From Nitrosomonadales bacterium (GTDB taxonomy: Bacteria; Pseudomonadota; Gammaproteobacteria; Burkholderiales; Gallionellaceae): a DNA stretch of 64,000 nt. Position 1 is the first letter of the stretch. Every line of letters starts with the position of its first letter. This document shows, in pieces, positions 55,093 to 64,000 of the stretch. Below the pieces are notes generated by a model. That model saw only the letters and a list, made by a program, of their open reading frames with translations. It was not told where the DNA came from and made no database searches. The stretch lies in contig JANYJE010000013.1 of the NCBI GenBank assembly GCA_025408405.1, positions 18,490-82,489 on the forward strand. The letters are read 5' to 3'. A program made the translations under genes and the position numbers.

Positions 55093-56157
55093 ATGGCTCT
55101 CGTCTCATTACGTCAACTGCTGGACCATGCAGCAGAAAATGGCTACGGCCTGCCAGCGTTCAACGTGAACAATCTGGAACAAGTCAAAGCCATCATGGAA
55201 GCTGCTAATGAATGCAATAGTCCTGTGATCATGCAAGGCTCTGCAGGTGCACGCAAGTACGCCGGCGAACCATTTCTGCGCCATCTCATTGAAGCTGCTG
55301 TGGAGATGTACCCGCATATCCCGGTGGTTATGCATCAGGATCACGGTGCTTCGCCAGCAGTCTGTATCAACGCGATCAAGTCCGGCTTCTCCAGCGTGAT
55401 GATGGACGGCTCGCTGATGACCGATGGCAAGACACCCTCTTCCTTCGAGTACAACGTCAACGTCACTCGTAGCGTGGTTGAAATGTCGCATGCAGTCGGT
55501 GTATCCGTTGAAGGCGAACTGGGTTGCCTGGGTTCTCTGGAATCCGGCCACGGCGAAAAAGAAGACGGCCACGGCGCAGAAGGAGTGCTGAGCCACGATC
55601 AACTGCTGACCGACCCGAACGAAGCGGCGGAATTCGTTAAGCTGACCCAAGTTGACGCATTGGCGATTGCCATCGGCACATCGCATGGCGCATACAAATT
55701 CACCAAGCCGCCCACAGGCGATACCTTGGCGATCAGCCGCATCAAGGAAATCCACGCGCGCATCCCCAACACCCACCTCGTGATGCACGGTTCCTCTTCC
55801 GTGCCGCAAGAATGGTTAAAAATCATCAACGAATTCGGTGGCCAGATGCCACAGACCTACGGCGTACCAGTTGAAGAAATCGTCGAAGGAATCAAGCACG
55901 GCGTGCGCAAAGTGAACATCGACACCGACTTGCGCATGGCCTCGACGGGTGCTACTCGTCGTTACCTGGCACAGAACCCCAAGGACTTTGACCCGCGCAA
56001 GTTCATGGCTGAAACAACCAAGGCGATGCATGCAATCTGCAAAGCACGTTATGAAGCCTTCGGTTCCGCAGGCCAAGCCGGCAAGATCAAACCGATCGCG
56101 CTGGACAGCATGGCTGCTCGTTATGCCAAGGGCGAACTGAAAGCAGTAGTTAAGTAA
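55093..56157 (+). CDS. fba: Class II fructose-bisphosphate aldolase
   Basis: 354-residue zinc aldolase (cbbA/fbaA type) that makes fructose 1,6-bisphosphate, and in the Calvin cycle also sedoheptulose 1,7-bisphosphate. Zinc and active-site motifs: [22 protein letters not shown] (in part), [21 protein letters not shown] (in part), [33 protein letters not shown]. Upstream AAGGGG before ATG 55093. Ends at a bidirectional terminator facing cbbR. Confidence 0.97.
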   Translation: MALVSLRQLLDHAAENGYGLPAFNVNNLEQVKAIMEAANECNSPVIMQGSAGARKYAGEPFLRHLIEAAVEMYPHIPVVMHQDHGASPAVCINAIKSGFSSVMMDGSLMTDGKTPSSFEYNVNVTRSVVEMSHAVGVSVEGELGCLGSLESGHGEKEDGHGAEGVLSHDQLLTDPNEAAEFVKLTQVDALAIAIGTSHGAYKFTKPPTGDTLAISRIKEIHARIPNTHLVMHGSSSVPQEWLKIINEFGGQMPQTYGVPVEEIVEGIKHGVRKVNIDTDLRMASTGATRRYLAQNPKDFDPRKFMAETTKAMHAICKARYEAFGSAGQAGKIKPIALDSMAARYAKGELKAVVK

Positions 56158-56171
56158 GTGTAGCAAGCCGT

Positions 56172-56210
56172 AAACAAACAAGGCGACCTGCGGGTCGCCT
56201 TTTTGTTTGT
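56172..56210. terminator. Bidirectional terminator between fba and cbbR
   Basis: Eight-base stem AGGCGACC / GGTCGCCT with TGCG loop at 56181-56200, followed by TTTTGTTTG on the plus strand and preceded by AAACAAAC, which gives a U-rich tail on the minus strand. It would end both fba (plus) and cbbR (minus) transcripts. Confidence 0.9.
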
Positions 56211-56265
56211 CCATCTAAGCGAAGCTGTGAGCGGCGTGTGTAGGTGCAGGGCAGCCAGGCAAAGA

Positions 56266-57198
56266 TTACTTCGCACGATTGCGTTTGCTCACCATCGGTG
56301 CGGCCAGTCGCTCCGCCTCCTCCAGCAGGAACTTAAAAAAAGCATTCGCCGCGGTAGAAAGGCGTTTGTTTTTTCGCTGCACAATGTGCCAGTCGCGCAC
56401 GATCGGGAGGCCGACCACGTCAAGGATGCACAGGCGTTTTGTTTCGAGTTCCAGCTCGATGCCATGGCGCGAGATGATGCCGATACCGATGTGGGCATGC
56501 ACGGATTGTTTGATTGCTTCATTGGTATCCATTTCCATGTGCGATGGTAATGGCAAATGATGGCTGGCGAAAAAACGCTCGACTACACCCCGCGTGCCGG
56601 AGCCGATCTCGCGCAGCAGAAAAATCTCTTTCGACAATTGGCGTGGCTGGATATTTTTCTGTTTTGCTAGCGGATGGCCGGGTGCGGCTATCACCACCAG
56701 AGGATTCTGCATGAACGATTGCGACACCATGTCCGCACCTTCCGGCGGTTGTCCCATGATGGCGAGATCTGCGACGTTGTCGACCAGTTGTTTGATCACC
56801 GCGTCGCGGTTGGCGACGGAGAGACTGACGTTGATCTTGGGGTGAAGCTGGATGAACTTGGCGAGCAGTTGCGGCATGAAGTAGTTAGCCGTACTCACTA
56901 CAGATATGTTGAGGTGGCCGTGCTCCAGCCCTTTCATCTCGGCGAACACCGCACTCATCTCCTGCATTTGCTGCAGGATGCTGCGGCTGTAGTGCAGCAG
57001 CTCGCTACCCGCTTCGGTGAGATACAGCTGTTTCCCAACCTGTTCGAACAATGGCAGACCGATATTCTGTTCTAGCTGCTTGAGTTGCATCGAGACGGCA
57101 GGTTGCGACAGGTAGAGTTCCTTCGCGGCGCGCGAATGGCTGAGATGACGTGCGGTCATCTCGAAAACTTGCAGCTGGCGCAGGGTGAGGTGGATCAT
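56266..57198 (-). CDS. cbbR: CbbR-like LysR family regulator
   Basis: About 310-residue LysR-type regulator, divergent from cbbM. The winged helix-turn-helix is TLRQLQVFEMTARHLSHSRAAKELYLSQPAVSMQLKQLEQ (in part). The effector-binding domain (about 90-300) has ISVVSTANYFMPQLLAKF and FLLREIGSGTRGVVERF. CbbR proteins activate the Calvin genes in response to metabolites such as RuBP or PEP. The start MIHLTLRQL (ATG 57198) fits family alignments better than ATG 57207, which adds three residues; neither has a good ribosome site. Confidence 0.9.
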   Translation of the reverse strand: MIHLTLRQLQVFEMTARHLSHSRAAKELYLSQPAVSMQLKQLEQNIGLPLFEQVGKQLYLTEAGSELLHYSRSILQQMQEMSAVFAEMKGLEHGHLNISVVSTANYFMPQLLAKFIQLHPKINVSLSVANRDAVIKQLVDNVADLAIMGQPPEGADMVSQSFMQNPLVVIAAPGHPLAKQKNIQPRQLSKEIFLLREIGSGTRGVVERFFASHHLPLPSHMEMDTNEAIKQSVHAHIGIGIISRHGIELELETKRLCILDVVGLPIVRDWHIVQRKNKRLSTAANAFFKFLLEEAERLAAPMVSKRNRAK

Positions 57199-57220
57199 GC
57201 TTGCCATGATAGCATTTATT

Positions 57221-57235
57221 ATAAGGGATGCTTAT
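57221..57235. promoter_or_regulatory. Probable CbbR operator
   Basis: ATAAGGGATGCTTAT is a perfect inverted repeat (ATAAG/CTTAT, five-base spacer) containing the TAA-N7-TTA arrangement typical of LysR-type sites. It sits in the 129-base region between divergent cbbR and cbbM. The CbbR link is inferred from position and motif type. Confidence 0.65.
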
Positions 57236-57327
57236 GGGTACAATAAAAAAGATTGACTGTTGTTTATGATTGGCAGGCGTATAGTTCGCTTCGTAGTAAT
57301 TCATATCGATTTTTATCCGGAGAAAAC

Positions 57328-58707
57328 ATGGATCAGTCAGCGCGTTATTCAAATCTAGACCTTAAGGAAGCCGAGCTTATCAAGAATGGTGGTCACATTC
57401 TGGTTGCCTACACCATGACCCCAGCAGCGGGCGTCGGCTACCTGGAGGCGGCAGCGCACATCGCGGCTGAATCTTCCACCGGTACCAACGTTGAAGTAAG
57501 CACTACAGATGATTTCACCAAGGGCGTTGACGCGCTGGTGTATTTTATCGATGAAGCCAAGGGCATCATGAAGGTGGCTTACCCGAACGACCTGTTCGAC
57601 CGCAACGTGACTGATGGTCGCGCCATGATCGTATCATTCTTGACCTTGGCAATCGGTAACAACCAGGGTATGGGCGACATCGAATGCCTGCAAATGCAAG
57701 ACTTCTACGTTCCACCACGCATGCTGCAACTGTTCGATGGTCCGGCAAAGGACATCTCTGATCTGTGGCGCATTCTGGGTCGTCCGGTCGTGAACGGCGG
57801 CTACATCTCCGGCACCATTATCAAGCCTAAGCTGGGTCTGCGCCCTGAGCCTTTCGCTAATGCTGCTTACCAGTTCTGGCTGGGTGGTGACTTCATCAAG
57901 AACGATGAGCCACAAGGCAACCAAGTGTTCTGCCCGATCAAGAAGGTTCTTCCTCTCGTTTACGACGCGATGAAGCGCGCGCAAGACGAAACCGGTCAAG
58001 CCAAGCTGTTCTCCATGAATATTACTGCTGACGACCACTATGAAATGTGCGCACGTGCCGATTACGCGCTGGAAACATTTGGCCCGGATGCAGACAAGCT
58101 TGCATTCCTGGTTGACGGTTATGTTGGCGGCCCAGGCATGGTAACGACAGCACGTCGTCAATATGCAGGTCAATACCTGCACTACCACCGCGCAGGCCAC
58201 GGTGCCGTGACTTCCCCGTCTTCCAAGCGCGGTTACACAGCGTTCGTGCTGGCGAAGATGTCCCGTCTGCAAGGTGCTTCCGGTATCCACGTGGGTACCA
58301 TGGGATTCGGCAAGATGGAAGGCGGCAAGGATGACAAGGTTATCGCTTACATGATCGAGCGCGACAGCTGCCAGGGTCCGTTCTACCATCAAGAATGGTA
58401 CGGCATGAAGCCAACAACCCCGATTATCTCCGGCGGCATGAACGCGCTGCGCCTGCCAGGCTTCTTCGAGAACCTCGGCCACGGCAACGTGATCAACACT
58501 GCGGGTGGCGGTTCTTACGGCCATATCGACAGCCCGGCTGCTGGCGCGATCTCTCTGCGTCAGTCGTACGAGTGCTGGAAGTCTGGTGCGGATCCAATCG
58601 AATTCGCCAAAGAGCACAAAGAATTTGCTCGCGCATTCGAATCGTTCCCGAAAGATGCAGATAAGATATTCCCGGGCTGGCGTCAAAAGCTGGGCGTTCA
58701 CAAGTAA
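57328..58707 (+). CDS. cbbM: Form II ribulose-1,5-bisphosphate carboxylase CbbM
   Basis: 459-residue form II RuBisCO, CO2-fixing and made of large subunits only (no small subunit gene nearby). It matches R. rubrum CbbM throughout. Catalytic Lys166 lies in [11 protein letters not shown]. Carbamylated Lys191 with metal ligands Asp193 and Glu194 lies in [14 protein letters not shown]. His in [13 protein letters not shown] and loop 6 Lys in [11 protein letters not shown] are present, and it ends [12 protein letters not shown]. All essential residues are present. ATG 57328 follows CCGGAG; the track start at 57253 lies within the promoter region. Form II enzymes have low CO2/O2 specificity, which fits a low-oxygen, high-CO2 habitat (inference). 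Confidence 0.99.
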   Translation: MDQSARYSNLDLKEAELIKNGGHILVAYTMTPAAGVGYLEAAAHIAAESSTGTNVEVSTTDDFTKGVDALVYFIDEAKGIMKVAYPNDLFDRNVTDGRAMIVSFLTLAIGNNQGMGDIECLQMQDFYVPPRMLQLFDGPAKDISDLWRILGRPVVNGGYISGTIIKPKLGLRPEPFANAAYQFWLGGDFIKNDEPQGNQVFCPIKKVLPLVYDAMKRAQDETGQAKLFSMNITADDHYEMCARADYALETFGPDADKLAFLVDGYVGGPGMVTTARRQYAGQYLHYHRAGHGAVTSPSSKRGYTAFVLAKMSRLQGASGIHVGTMGFGKMEGGKDDKVIAYMIERDSCQGPFYHQEWYGMKPTTPIISGGMNALRLPGFFENLGHGNVINTAGGGSYGHIDSPAAGAISLRQSYECWKSGADPIEFAKEHKEFARAFESFPKDADKIFPGWRQKLGVHK

Positions 58708-58730
58708 ATCGAACGTCCGGTTGCAAAATA

Positions 58731-58766
58731 AAAAGCCCCTGCCGAGATTTTGCAGGGGTTTTTTTA
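58731..58766 (+). terminator. Terminator after cbbM
   Basis: CCCCTGC (58736-58742) pairs with GCAGGGG (58752-58758), followed by at least seven Ts; the A-rich flank extends the stem. It lies between cbbM and cbbQ, so cbbQ-cbbO probably get only partial read-through, fitting a lower need for activase than for RuBisCO. Confidence 0.9.
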
Positions 58767-58793
58767 TCAGCCAATAAATATTGAGGAACAGCA

Positions 58794-59609
<816 letters not shown>

Positions 59610-59640
59610 TCCCCCAGCCCAATTCAAGAGTGACGGCGAG

Positions 59641-61884
59641 ATGACAGCCACTATCGAAGAGCGCCAAAAACTCGAGAGTAACTTTGCGCGCGTGCAGAGT
59701 GTATTTGATGATTGCATGGCAGCTGCCCGCAAGCACCTCAGTGCAGAGGGTATCCATGCCTACATTGAAGGTGCGAATGCAGTCAATAGAACCGGACGCG
59801 GCGAAGAGCCGGTGCTGGTGTTTCTTGAGGAAATGCCACAGGTTGCCGCTCAACTCGGCGAGGGTGTTATCGAAGAGGTGGTGGTATTTACGCGCACTCT
59901 GGCGCGTTCTCCCAACAGCAAGGCTATCCCCAATTTTCTGCAAAGCCTGGCGGCAGCGGCGCGTGCGCTGGAGAGCCGCGAGCTGTTCAGCGAATACCTC
60001 AATCTGGTGGTGCAAACTGCGGTGCGCACCAGCCCCAAGGTGCACGGCATAGATTCGATGTATACCAGTCCGTGCCTGCCTGACTTTTTGAATAGCGCAC
60101 CCTTTCTGTTCAGTCAGCTTTCCTTGGGCGGCATCAAGAATTGGGTGGATTACGGCGTACTCGCCTACCCCAACGATCCAGAGCGGCAGCAGGAATATTT
60201 TCAGCTGAAGTCGGCTGACAGCCGTGCCGTGATGCAGCGCGAACGGCACGGCACCTTGTTCACCGAAAACGAGCGCAAGCTGGACATGTATTTGCGCGGC
60301 CTGTGGCAAAGCGATGCGCAGTTTGTGCCTTATTCGCTGGCTTTTGACGAAATTCGCAAACCGGTTCCCTATCTCAATGAACAGGGGCTGCATCTGCCGG
60401 ATGTGTACGACAACCTGCCCAACGGTGTGCGCGGAATCGACCGCTATCGCGCCCTGCTGGCGCATCTGAGTGCACACCGACGCTGGACCACGAATCTGAT
60501 TGCCGACAATCTGAGCCCGTTCCAACGCATGGCCGTCGAGGTATTCGAGGATGCGCGCGTGGAATATCTGGCCTTGCTTGAATTTCCGGGCCTGCGTTTG
60601 CTGTGGTGCAAATTGCATCCTGTCCCGTGCGAGAATATCGAGAAAATTGAGGGCACATCGTACATCCGCCATCGCTTGGCCATGCTGTCGCGCGCCCTGC
60701 TTGACCCGCAGCACGGCTATCAAAACCCGGCGATCCTGAAGTATGTGGCGCGTTTTAACGAATTGATGCTCAAGGGCAATACGCGCACCTATGACATCCA
60801 GTTGCTGGGCGTGCAGTTCATTGCAGAAACCAAAGTGGCGAGCGACTCTTCCGGAAAAATACATTTCGATGACACTGAAGTCGATTATCGCGACGACAAT
60901 CGCATGATGTGGCTGTTTATCGAAGAGGGCGACGAAGAGGTATATGAAGAGCGCCAACGTCCGCCCGAAGAAATGGAAGACGAGTTCAAGGTGCCGCCGC
61001 GCCTGTATCCCGAGTGGGACTACAGTGCCGAGCACTACCGTCCAGACTGGGTAAGTGTGTATGAGCACCTGCAACCCAAAGGCAACCCGGCGCACATCGA
61101 CCAGTTGCTGAACAAGCACCAGGCCCTGGCCAAGCGCCTGAAAAAAATTATCGATATGCTCAAACCGCAGAACAAGGTGCGCATACGCTATCAGGAAGAA
61201 GGCGCCGAACTGGATCTGGACGTGGCGATACGTTCCTTGATTGACCTCAAGAGCGGTGCCCAGCCCGACGTGCGCATCAACATGAGCCATCGCCATGATG
61301 GCCGCAGCGTTGCGATCTCCTTGCTGCTTGACCTGTCAGCCTCGCTGGGCGACGTGCCTGAGGGCTGCACTCAGAGCAAGCTGGAGATAAGCCAGGAAGC
61401 GGTGTCCTTGTTGGCCTGGGCAGTTGATCAGATGAACGATCCCCTGGCGATAGGCGGTTTTCATTCCGATACCCGCCACAACGTGCGTTTCTGGCACTTC
61501 AAGGGCTATAAAGAACCCTGGGGCGACGAGATCAAGGGCAGGCTGGCGGGTATGGAAGCCAATTATTCTACGCGTATGGGTGCCGCTATCAGGCATGCAG
61601 GTCATTACCTGAGCCATCAGAAGGCAGACAAGAAACTGTTGCTGGTGCTGACGGACGGTGAGCCGGCAGACATCGACACCCATGATCCGCGCCTGTTGAT
61701 CGAGGATGCACGCGTGGCAGTGCGTGAAATGGATCAGGAAGGTATTTACACCTACTGCATCAATCTCGATCCCAGGGCTGATGAATATGTGGCCGATATC
61801 TTCGGTAAGAATTACGCGGTGATCGATAACATTGCGCGCCTGCCCGAGCGTTTGCCGCAACTATTCATGTCTCTGGTCAAGTAA
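59641..61884 (+). CDS. cbbO: CbbO, von Willebrand factor A adaptor of the RuBisCO activase
   Basis: 747-residue adaptor that links the CbbQ hexamer to RuBisCO. The large N-terminal region (1-about 540, e.g. FVPYSLAFDEIRKPVPYLNE in part) is family specific. The C-terminal vWA domain carries MIDAS motif LLLDLSASLGD with Asp564, Ser566 and Ser568, and later MGAAIRHAGHYL and LLVLTDGEPADID. I start at ATG 59641 rather than the track start 42 bases upstream, which overlaps the cbbQ end. A 583-residue open frame antisense to it is a by-product of codon bias. Confidence 0.96.
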   Translation: MTATIEERQKLESNFARVQSVFDDCMAAARKHLSAEGIHAYIEGANAVNRTGRGEEPVLVFLEEMPQVAAQLGEGVIEEVVVFTRTLARSPNSKAIPNFLQSLAAAARALESRELFSEYLNLVVQTAVRTSPKVHGIDSMYTSPCLPDFLNSAPFLFSQLSLGGIKNWVDYGVLAYPNDPERQQEYFQLKSADSRAVMQRERHGTLFTENERKLDMYLRGLWQSDAQFVPYSLAFDEIRKPVPYLNEQGLHLPDVYDNLPNGVRGIDRYRALLAHLSAHRRWTTNLIADNLSPFQRMAVEVFEDARVEYLALLEFPGLRLLWCKLHPVPCENIEKIEGTSYIRHRLAMLSRALLDPQHGYQNPAILKYVARFNELMLKGNTRTYDIQLLGVQFIAETKVASDSSGKIHFDDTEVDYRDDNRMMWLFIEEGDEEVYEERQRPPEEMEDEFKVPPRLYPEWDYSAEHYRPDWVSVYEHLQPKGNPAHIDQLLNKHQALAKRLKKIIDMLKPQNKVRIRYQEEGAELDLDVAIRSLIDLKSGAQPDVRINMSHRHDGRSVAISLLLDLSASLGDVPEGCTQSKLEISQEAVSLLAWAVDQMNDPLAIGGFHSDTRHNVRFWHFKGYKEPWGDEIKGRLAGMEANYSTRMGAAIRHAGHYLSHQKADKKLLLVLTDGEPADIDTHDPRLLIEDARVAVREMDQEGIYTYCINLDPRADEYVADIFGKNYAVIDNIARLPERLPQLFMSLVK

Positions 61885-61967
61885 CAGGAATACATGAATG
61901 GAGAGACGGGGCAAAAACGGGTAAAATTACGAAGTTGTGAAAATTTAAAACATAAGGAAATAACAAG

Positions 61968-62972
61968 ATGAGCAAGAATCTGGTGCAATTCATTATCGAA
62001 GAACAACGACACATCCCAGGCGCAAGCGGCGACTTTACGGGCCTGCTTAGCGACATTATCACCGCCTGCAAGCAGATTGCTCATAGTGTTAACAAAGGTG
62101 CACTGATAGGCGTGCTGGGCAGTGCAGGCAGCGAAAACATACAGGGTGAGACCCAGAAAAAACTGGACGTGATCACCAATGACATTTTCATCGCGGCCAA
62201 TGAGTGGAGCGGCCACCTGGCTGCCATGGCGTCTGAAGAAATGGATGAAATCTATCCAATTCCTGCCCGGTATCCAAAAGGCAAGTATCTGCTGACGTTT
62301 GATCCGCTGGACGGCTCGTCCAATATCGACGTGAATATTTCTGTTGGTACCATCTTCTCGATTTTGCGTTGCCCGGAAGGCGTGACCAACCCCAGCGCAG
62401 CTGATTTCATGCAGCCAGGCACCAAACAGGTGTGTGCAGGCTATGCCCTGTATGGCCCCTCAACCATGCTGGTGATTACCACCGGCAACGGTGTGAATGG
62501 CTTCACGCTGGACAATGACATCGGCGAATTCATGCTGACTCACCCAAAGATGACCATCCCAGTCGACACACAGGAATTTGCCATCAACATGTCCAACCAG
62601 CGTTTCTGGGAAGCGCCGGTACAGCGCTACGTGGACGAGTGCGTGAAGGGCAAGACACCGGGCGGCCGCGAAAAGAATTTCAACATGCGCTGGGTTGCTT
62701 CCATGGTAGCAGAGGTACACCGCATCCTTATTCGCGGCGGCATTTTCATGTACCCGTTTGATACCAAAGAGGCAGGCAAGGCAGGAAAGCTGCGTCTGAT
62801 GTACGAAGCCAACCCGATGTCGTTTATCGTGGAACAGGCGGGCGGTCTGTGTTCCACAGGACGCGAGCGCATCATGGAAGTGAAGCCAACTGGTTTGCAC
62901 CAGCGCGTACCCGTCATCCTCGGTTCGAAAAACGAAGTCGAGCGTGTAGTGGGCTATCATAAAGGGGCGTAA
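61968..62972 (+). CDS. fbp: Fructose-1,6-bisphosphatase class I
   Basis: 334-residue magnesium phosphatase, the irreversible regeneration step of the Calvin cycle (also gluconeogenesis). [26 protein letters not shown], metal-binding [20 protein letters not shown] (in part), [19 protein letters not shown] and [31 protein letters not shown] stands before ATG 61968. It follows cbbO after 83 bases and is followed by purE after three bases. Confidence 0.97.
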   Translation: MSKNLVQFIIEEQRHIPGASGDFTGLLSDIITACKQIAHSVNKGALIGVLGSAGSENIQGETQKKLDVITNDIFIAANEWSGHLAAMASEEMDEIYPIPARYPKGKYLLTFDPLDGSSNIDVNISVGTIFSILRCPEGVTNPSAADFMQPGTKQVCAGYALYGPSTMLVITTGNGVNGFTLDNDIGEFMLTHPKMTIPVDTQEFAINMSNQRFWEAPVQRYVDECVKGKTPGGREKNFNMRWVASMVAEVHRILIRGGIFMYPFDTKEAGKAGKLRLMYEANPMSFIVEQAGGLCSTGRERIMEVKPTGLHQRVPVILGSKNEVERVVGYHKGA

Positions 62973-62975
62973 GTC

Positions 62976-63470
62976 ATGAGCAAGCCTCTGGTTGCGATTA
63001 TCATGGGCAGTGCCAGCGACTGGGAAGTGATGCAACAGGCCGCGCGCCAGTTACAAGACTTCGGTGTCGCCTACGACGCTCGGGTAATTTCGGCGCACCG
63101 GTCACCCGACCTGTTGTTTGACTACATCAAGGAAATGGCGGCGCAGGGCGTGCAGTGCTTCATTGCCGGAGCCGGCGGTGCGGCGCATCTGGCCGGGGTG
63201 ATCGCCGGAAAGACCAGCATGCCCGTGCTGGGAGTGCCCATTCCCTCAAAGTACCTCAAGGGCATGGATTCCTTGCTGTCTATCGTACAGATGCCGAAAG
63301 GCATACCGGTCGCCACCTTCGCGATTGGTGAGGCGGGGGCCGCCAATGCCGGCTTGTTTGCCGTAGCCATGCTGGCTATGACTGACGCCGCAATGGCCGC
63401 GCGCCTGGCGGCTTTCCGCAAGCAGCAGGCAGAGGCGGTTGCTGCAACCACCCTGCCCCCGTTAAAGTGA
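62976..63470 (+). CDS. purE: N5-carboxyaminoimidazole ribonucleotide mutase PurE
   Basis: 164-residue class I PurE, which converts N5-CAIR to CAIR in purine synthesis. [19 protein letters not shown], active-site His in [39 protein letters not shown] (in part) and [15 protein letters not shown]. It begins three bases after fbp, so the purine genes are in the same transcript as the Calvin genes. purC follows. Confidence 0.97.
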   Translation: MSKPLVAIIMGSASDWEVMQQAARQLQDFGVAYDARVISAHRSPDLLFDYIKEMAAQGVQCFIAGAGGAAHLAGVIAGKTSMPVLGVPIPSKYLKGMDSLLSIVQMPKGIPVATFAIGEAGAANAGLFAVAMLAMTDAAMAARLAAFRKQQAEAVAATTLPPLK

Positions 63471-63480
63471 GTCACACAAG

Positions 63481-64000
63481 ATGAGCGTACTGCACGAATC
63501 CAAGTTGACCAGCCTGCCACTGTTGCATCGTGGCAAGGTGCGCGATCTCTATGCGGTGGATGAGCAGCATTTGCTGATCGTGCAGACTGACCGCCTGTCC
63601 GCTTTCGATGTCATTCTGCCCGATCCTGTCCCTGGAAAGGGCCAGGTCTTGACCTCGCTGTCGAATTTCTGGTTTGGCAAGCTGGGACATATCATTCCCA
63701 ACCACTTGTCCGGCATTGCACCGGAACAGGTGGTGAAGACGGAGGCAGACCGCGCGCAGGTCAAGGGGCGCGCATTTGTAGTGAAACGCCTCAAGCCCTT
63801 GCCGATAGAGGCGATAGTGCGCGGCTATCTGGTTGGCTCAGGCTGGAAGGATTACCAGAAAACCGGGGCGGTGTGTGGAATCAAGCTGCCTGCAGGATTG
63901 CTGGAAGCACAGAAATTGCCGCAGCCGCTGTTTACTCCCTCCACCAAGGCGGCAGTGGGCGAGCATGACGAGAACATATCCTTCACCCAGGCAGTTGAGC
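63481..64000 (+). CDS. purC: SAICAR synthetase PurC, 3' end outside window
   Basis: Phosphoribosylaminoimidazole-succinocarboxamide synthase; 173 complete codons are visible. It starts [31 protein letters not shown] (in part), with [41 protein letters not shown] and [18 protein letters not shown], all typical PurC motifs. About two thirds of the usual length. ATG 63481 lies ten bases after purE. Confidence 0.95.
   Translation, partial: MSVLHESKLTSLPLLHRGKVRDLYAVDEQHLLIVQTDRLSAFDVILPDPVPGKGQVLTSLSNFWFGKLGHIIPNHLSGIAPEQVVKTEADRAQVKGRAFVVKRLKPLPIEAIVRGYLVGSGWKDYQKTGAVCGIKLPAGLLEAQKLPQPLFTPSTKAAVGEHDENISFTQAVE

Noticed and set aside
55108-55809. 233-residue minus-strand frame
   Set aside because: Antisense to fba, a clear aldolase; no ribosome site or motif.
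57253-57285. TTGACT with TATAGT as a cbbM promoter
   Set aside because: The spacing is 21 bases, too long for a standard sigma-70 promoter.

Overview
The window comes from the replication-origin region of a betaproteobacterial chromosome. The gene order rpmH/rnpA-yidD-yidC-mnmE-mnmG-rsmG-parA-parB-atpIBEFHAGDC-glmU-glmS on one side of dnaA, and dnaA-dnaN-gyrB on the other, is the classic origin layout. A second block with a form II RuBisCO (cbbM), cbbQ, cbbO, a LysR regulator and most Calvin-cycle enzymes points to a chemolithoautotroph. I infer Nitrosomonadales, possibly near Gallionellaceae-type iron oxidisers. That placement rests on protein resemblance and gene order only; there is no rRNA gene here to confirm it.

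Layout. 1-6.5 kb: pyrC (cut by the window edge) and rsmI on the minus strand. Divergent from them runs lpoA-yraN-gmhA-dolP-rfaE2-DUF971-ubiE, covering envelope, LPS heptose and ubiquinone functions. 6.5-10 kb: an accessory block of a TIR-domain protein, a ParE-type toxin-antitoxin pair, a zinc-ribbon YjdM, a secreted phosphoesterase and RluA. It separates ubiE from the Tim44-like/ubiJ/ubiB genes at 10.1-13.1 kb. 13.1-32.3 kb: mostly minus strand, with an orphan ParA, glmS, glmU, the whole ATP synthase operon, parB-parA, rsmG, mnmG, mnmE, yidC, yidD, rnpA and rpmH. 32.3-37.5 kb: the probable oriC and the very AT-rich dnaA-dnaN-gyrB. Two identical 16-bp parS palindromes lie near 28.6 and 35.1 kb. 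37.6-42.9 kb (minus): topA, smg, dprA and a LysM protein. 43-49 kb (plus): def, fmt, rsmB, a DUF4390 protein and an NtrY/NtrX-like two-component pair. 49.2-64 kb: tkt-gap-pgk-pyk-fba, then divergent cbbR and cbbM-cbbQ-cbbO-fbp, then purE-purC (cut by the window edge).

How the genes work together. CbbM fixes CO2, and CbbQ/CbbO would reactivate it. Pgk, Gap, Fba, Fbp and Tkt regenerate most of the cycle. CbbR probably controls cbbM through an inverted repeat in the shared intergenic region. The ATP synthase supplies ATP. ParA/ParB and the two parS sites segregate the origin.

Most interesting points: the TIR gene and toxin-antitoxin pair inside a ubiquinone-gene neighbourhood; an NtrX-like regulator with no AAA+ sigma-54 domain; the RuBisCO module between fba and the purine genes; rnpA overlapping rpmH; the AT-rich dip at the origin; and an orphan ParA. 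I saw no tRNA, rRNA, insertion sequence or CRISPR array. No stretch without a gene exceeds about 300 bases.
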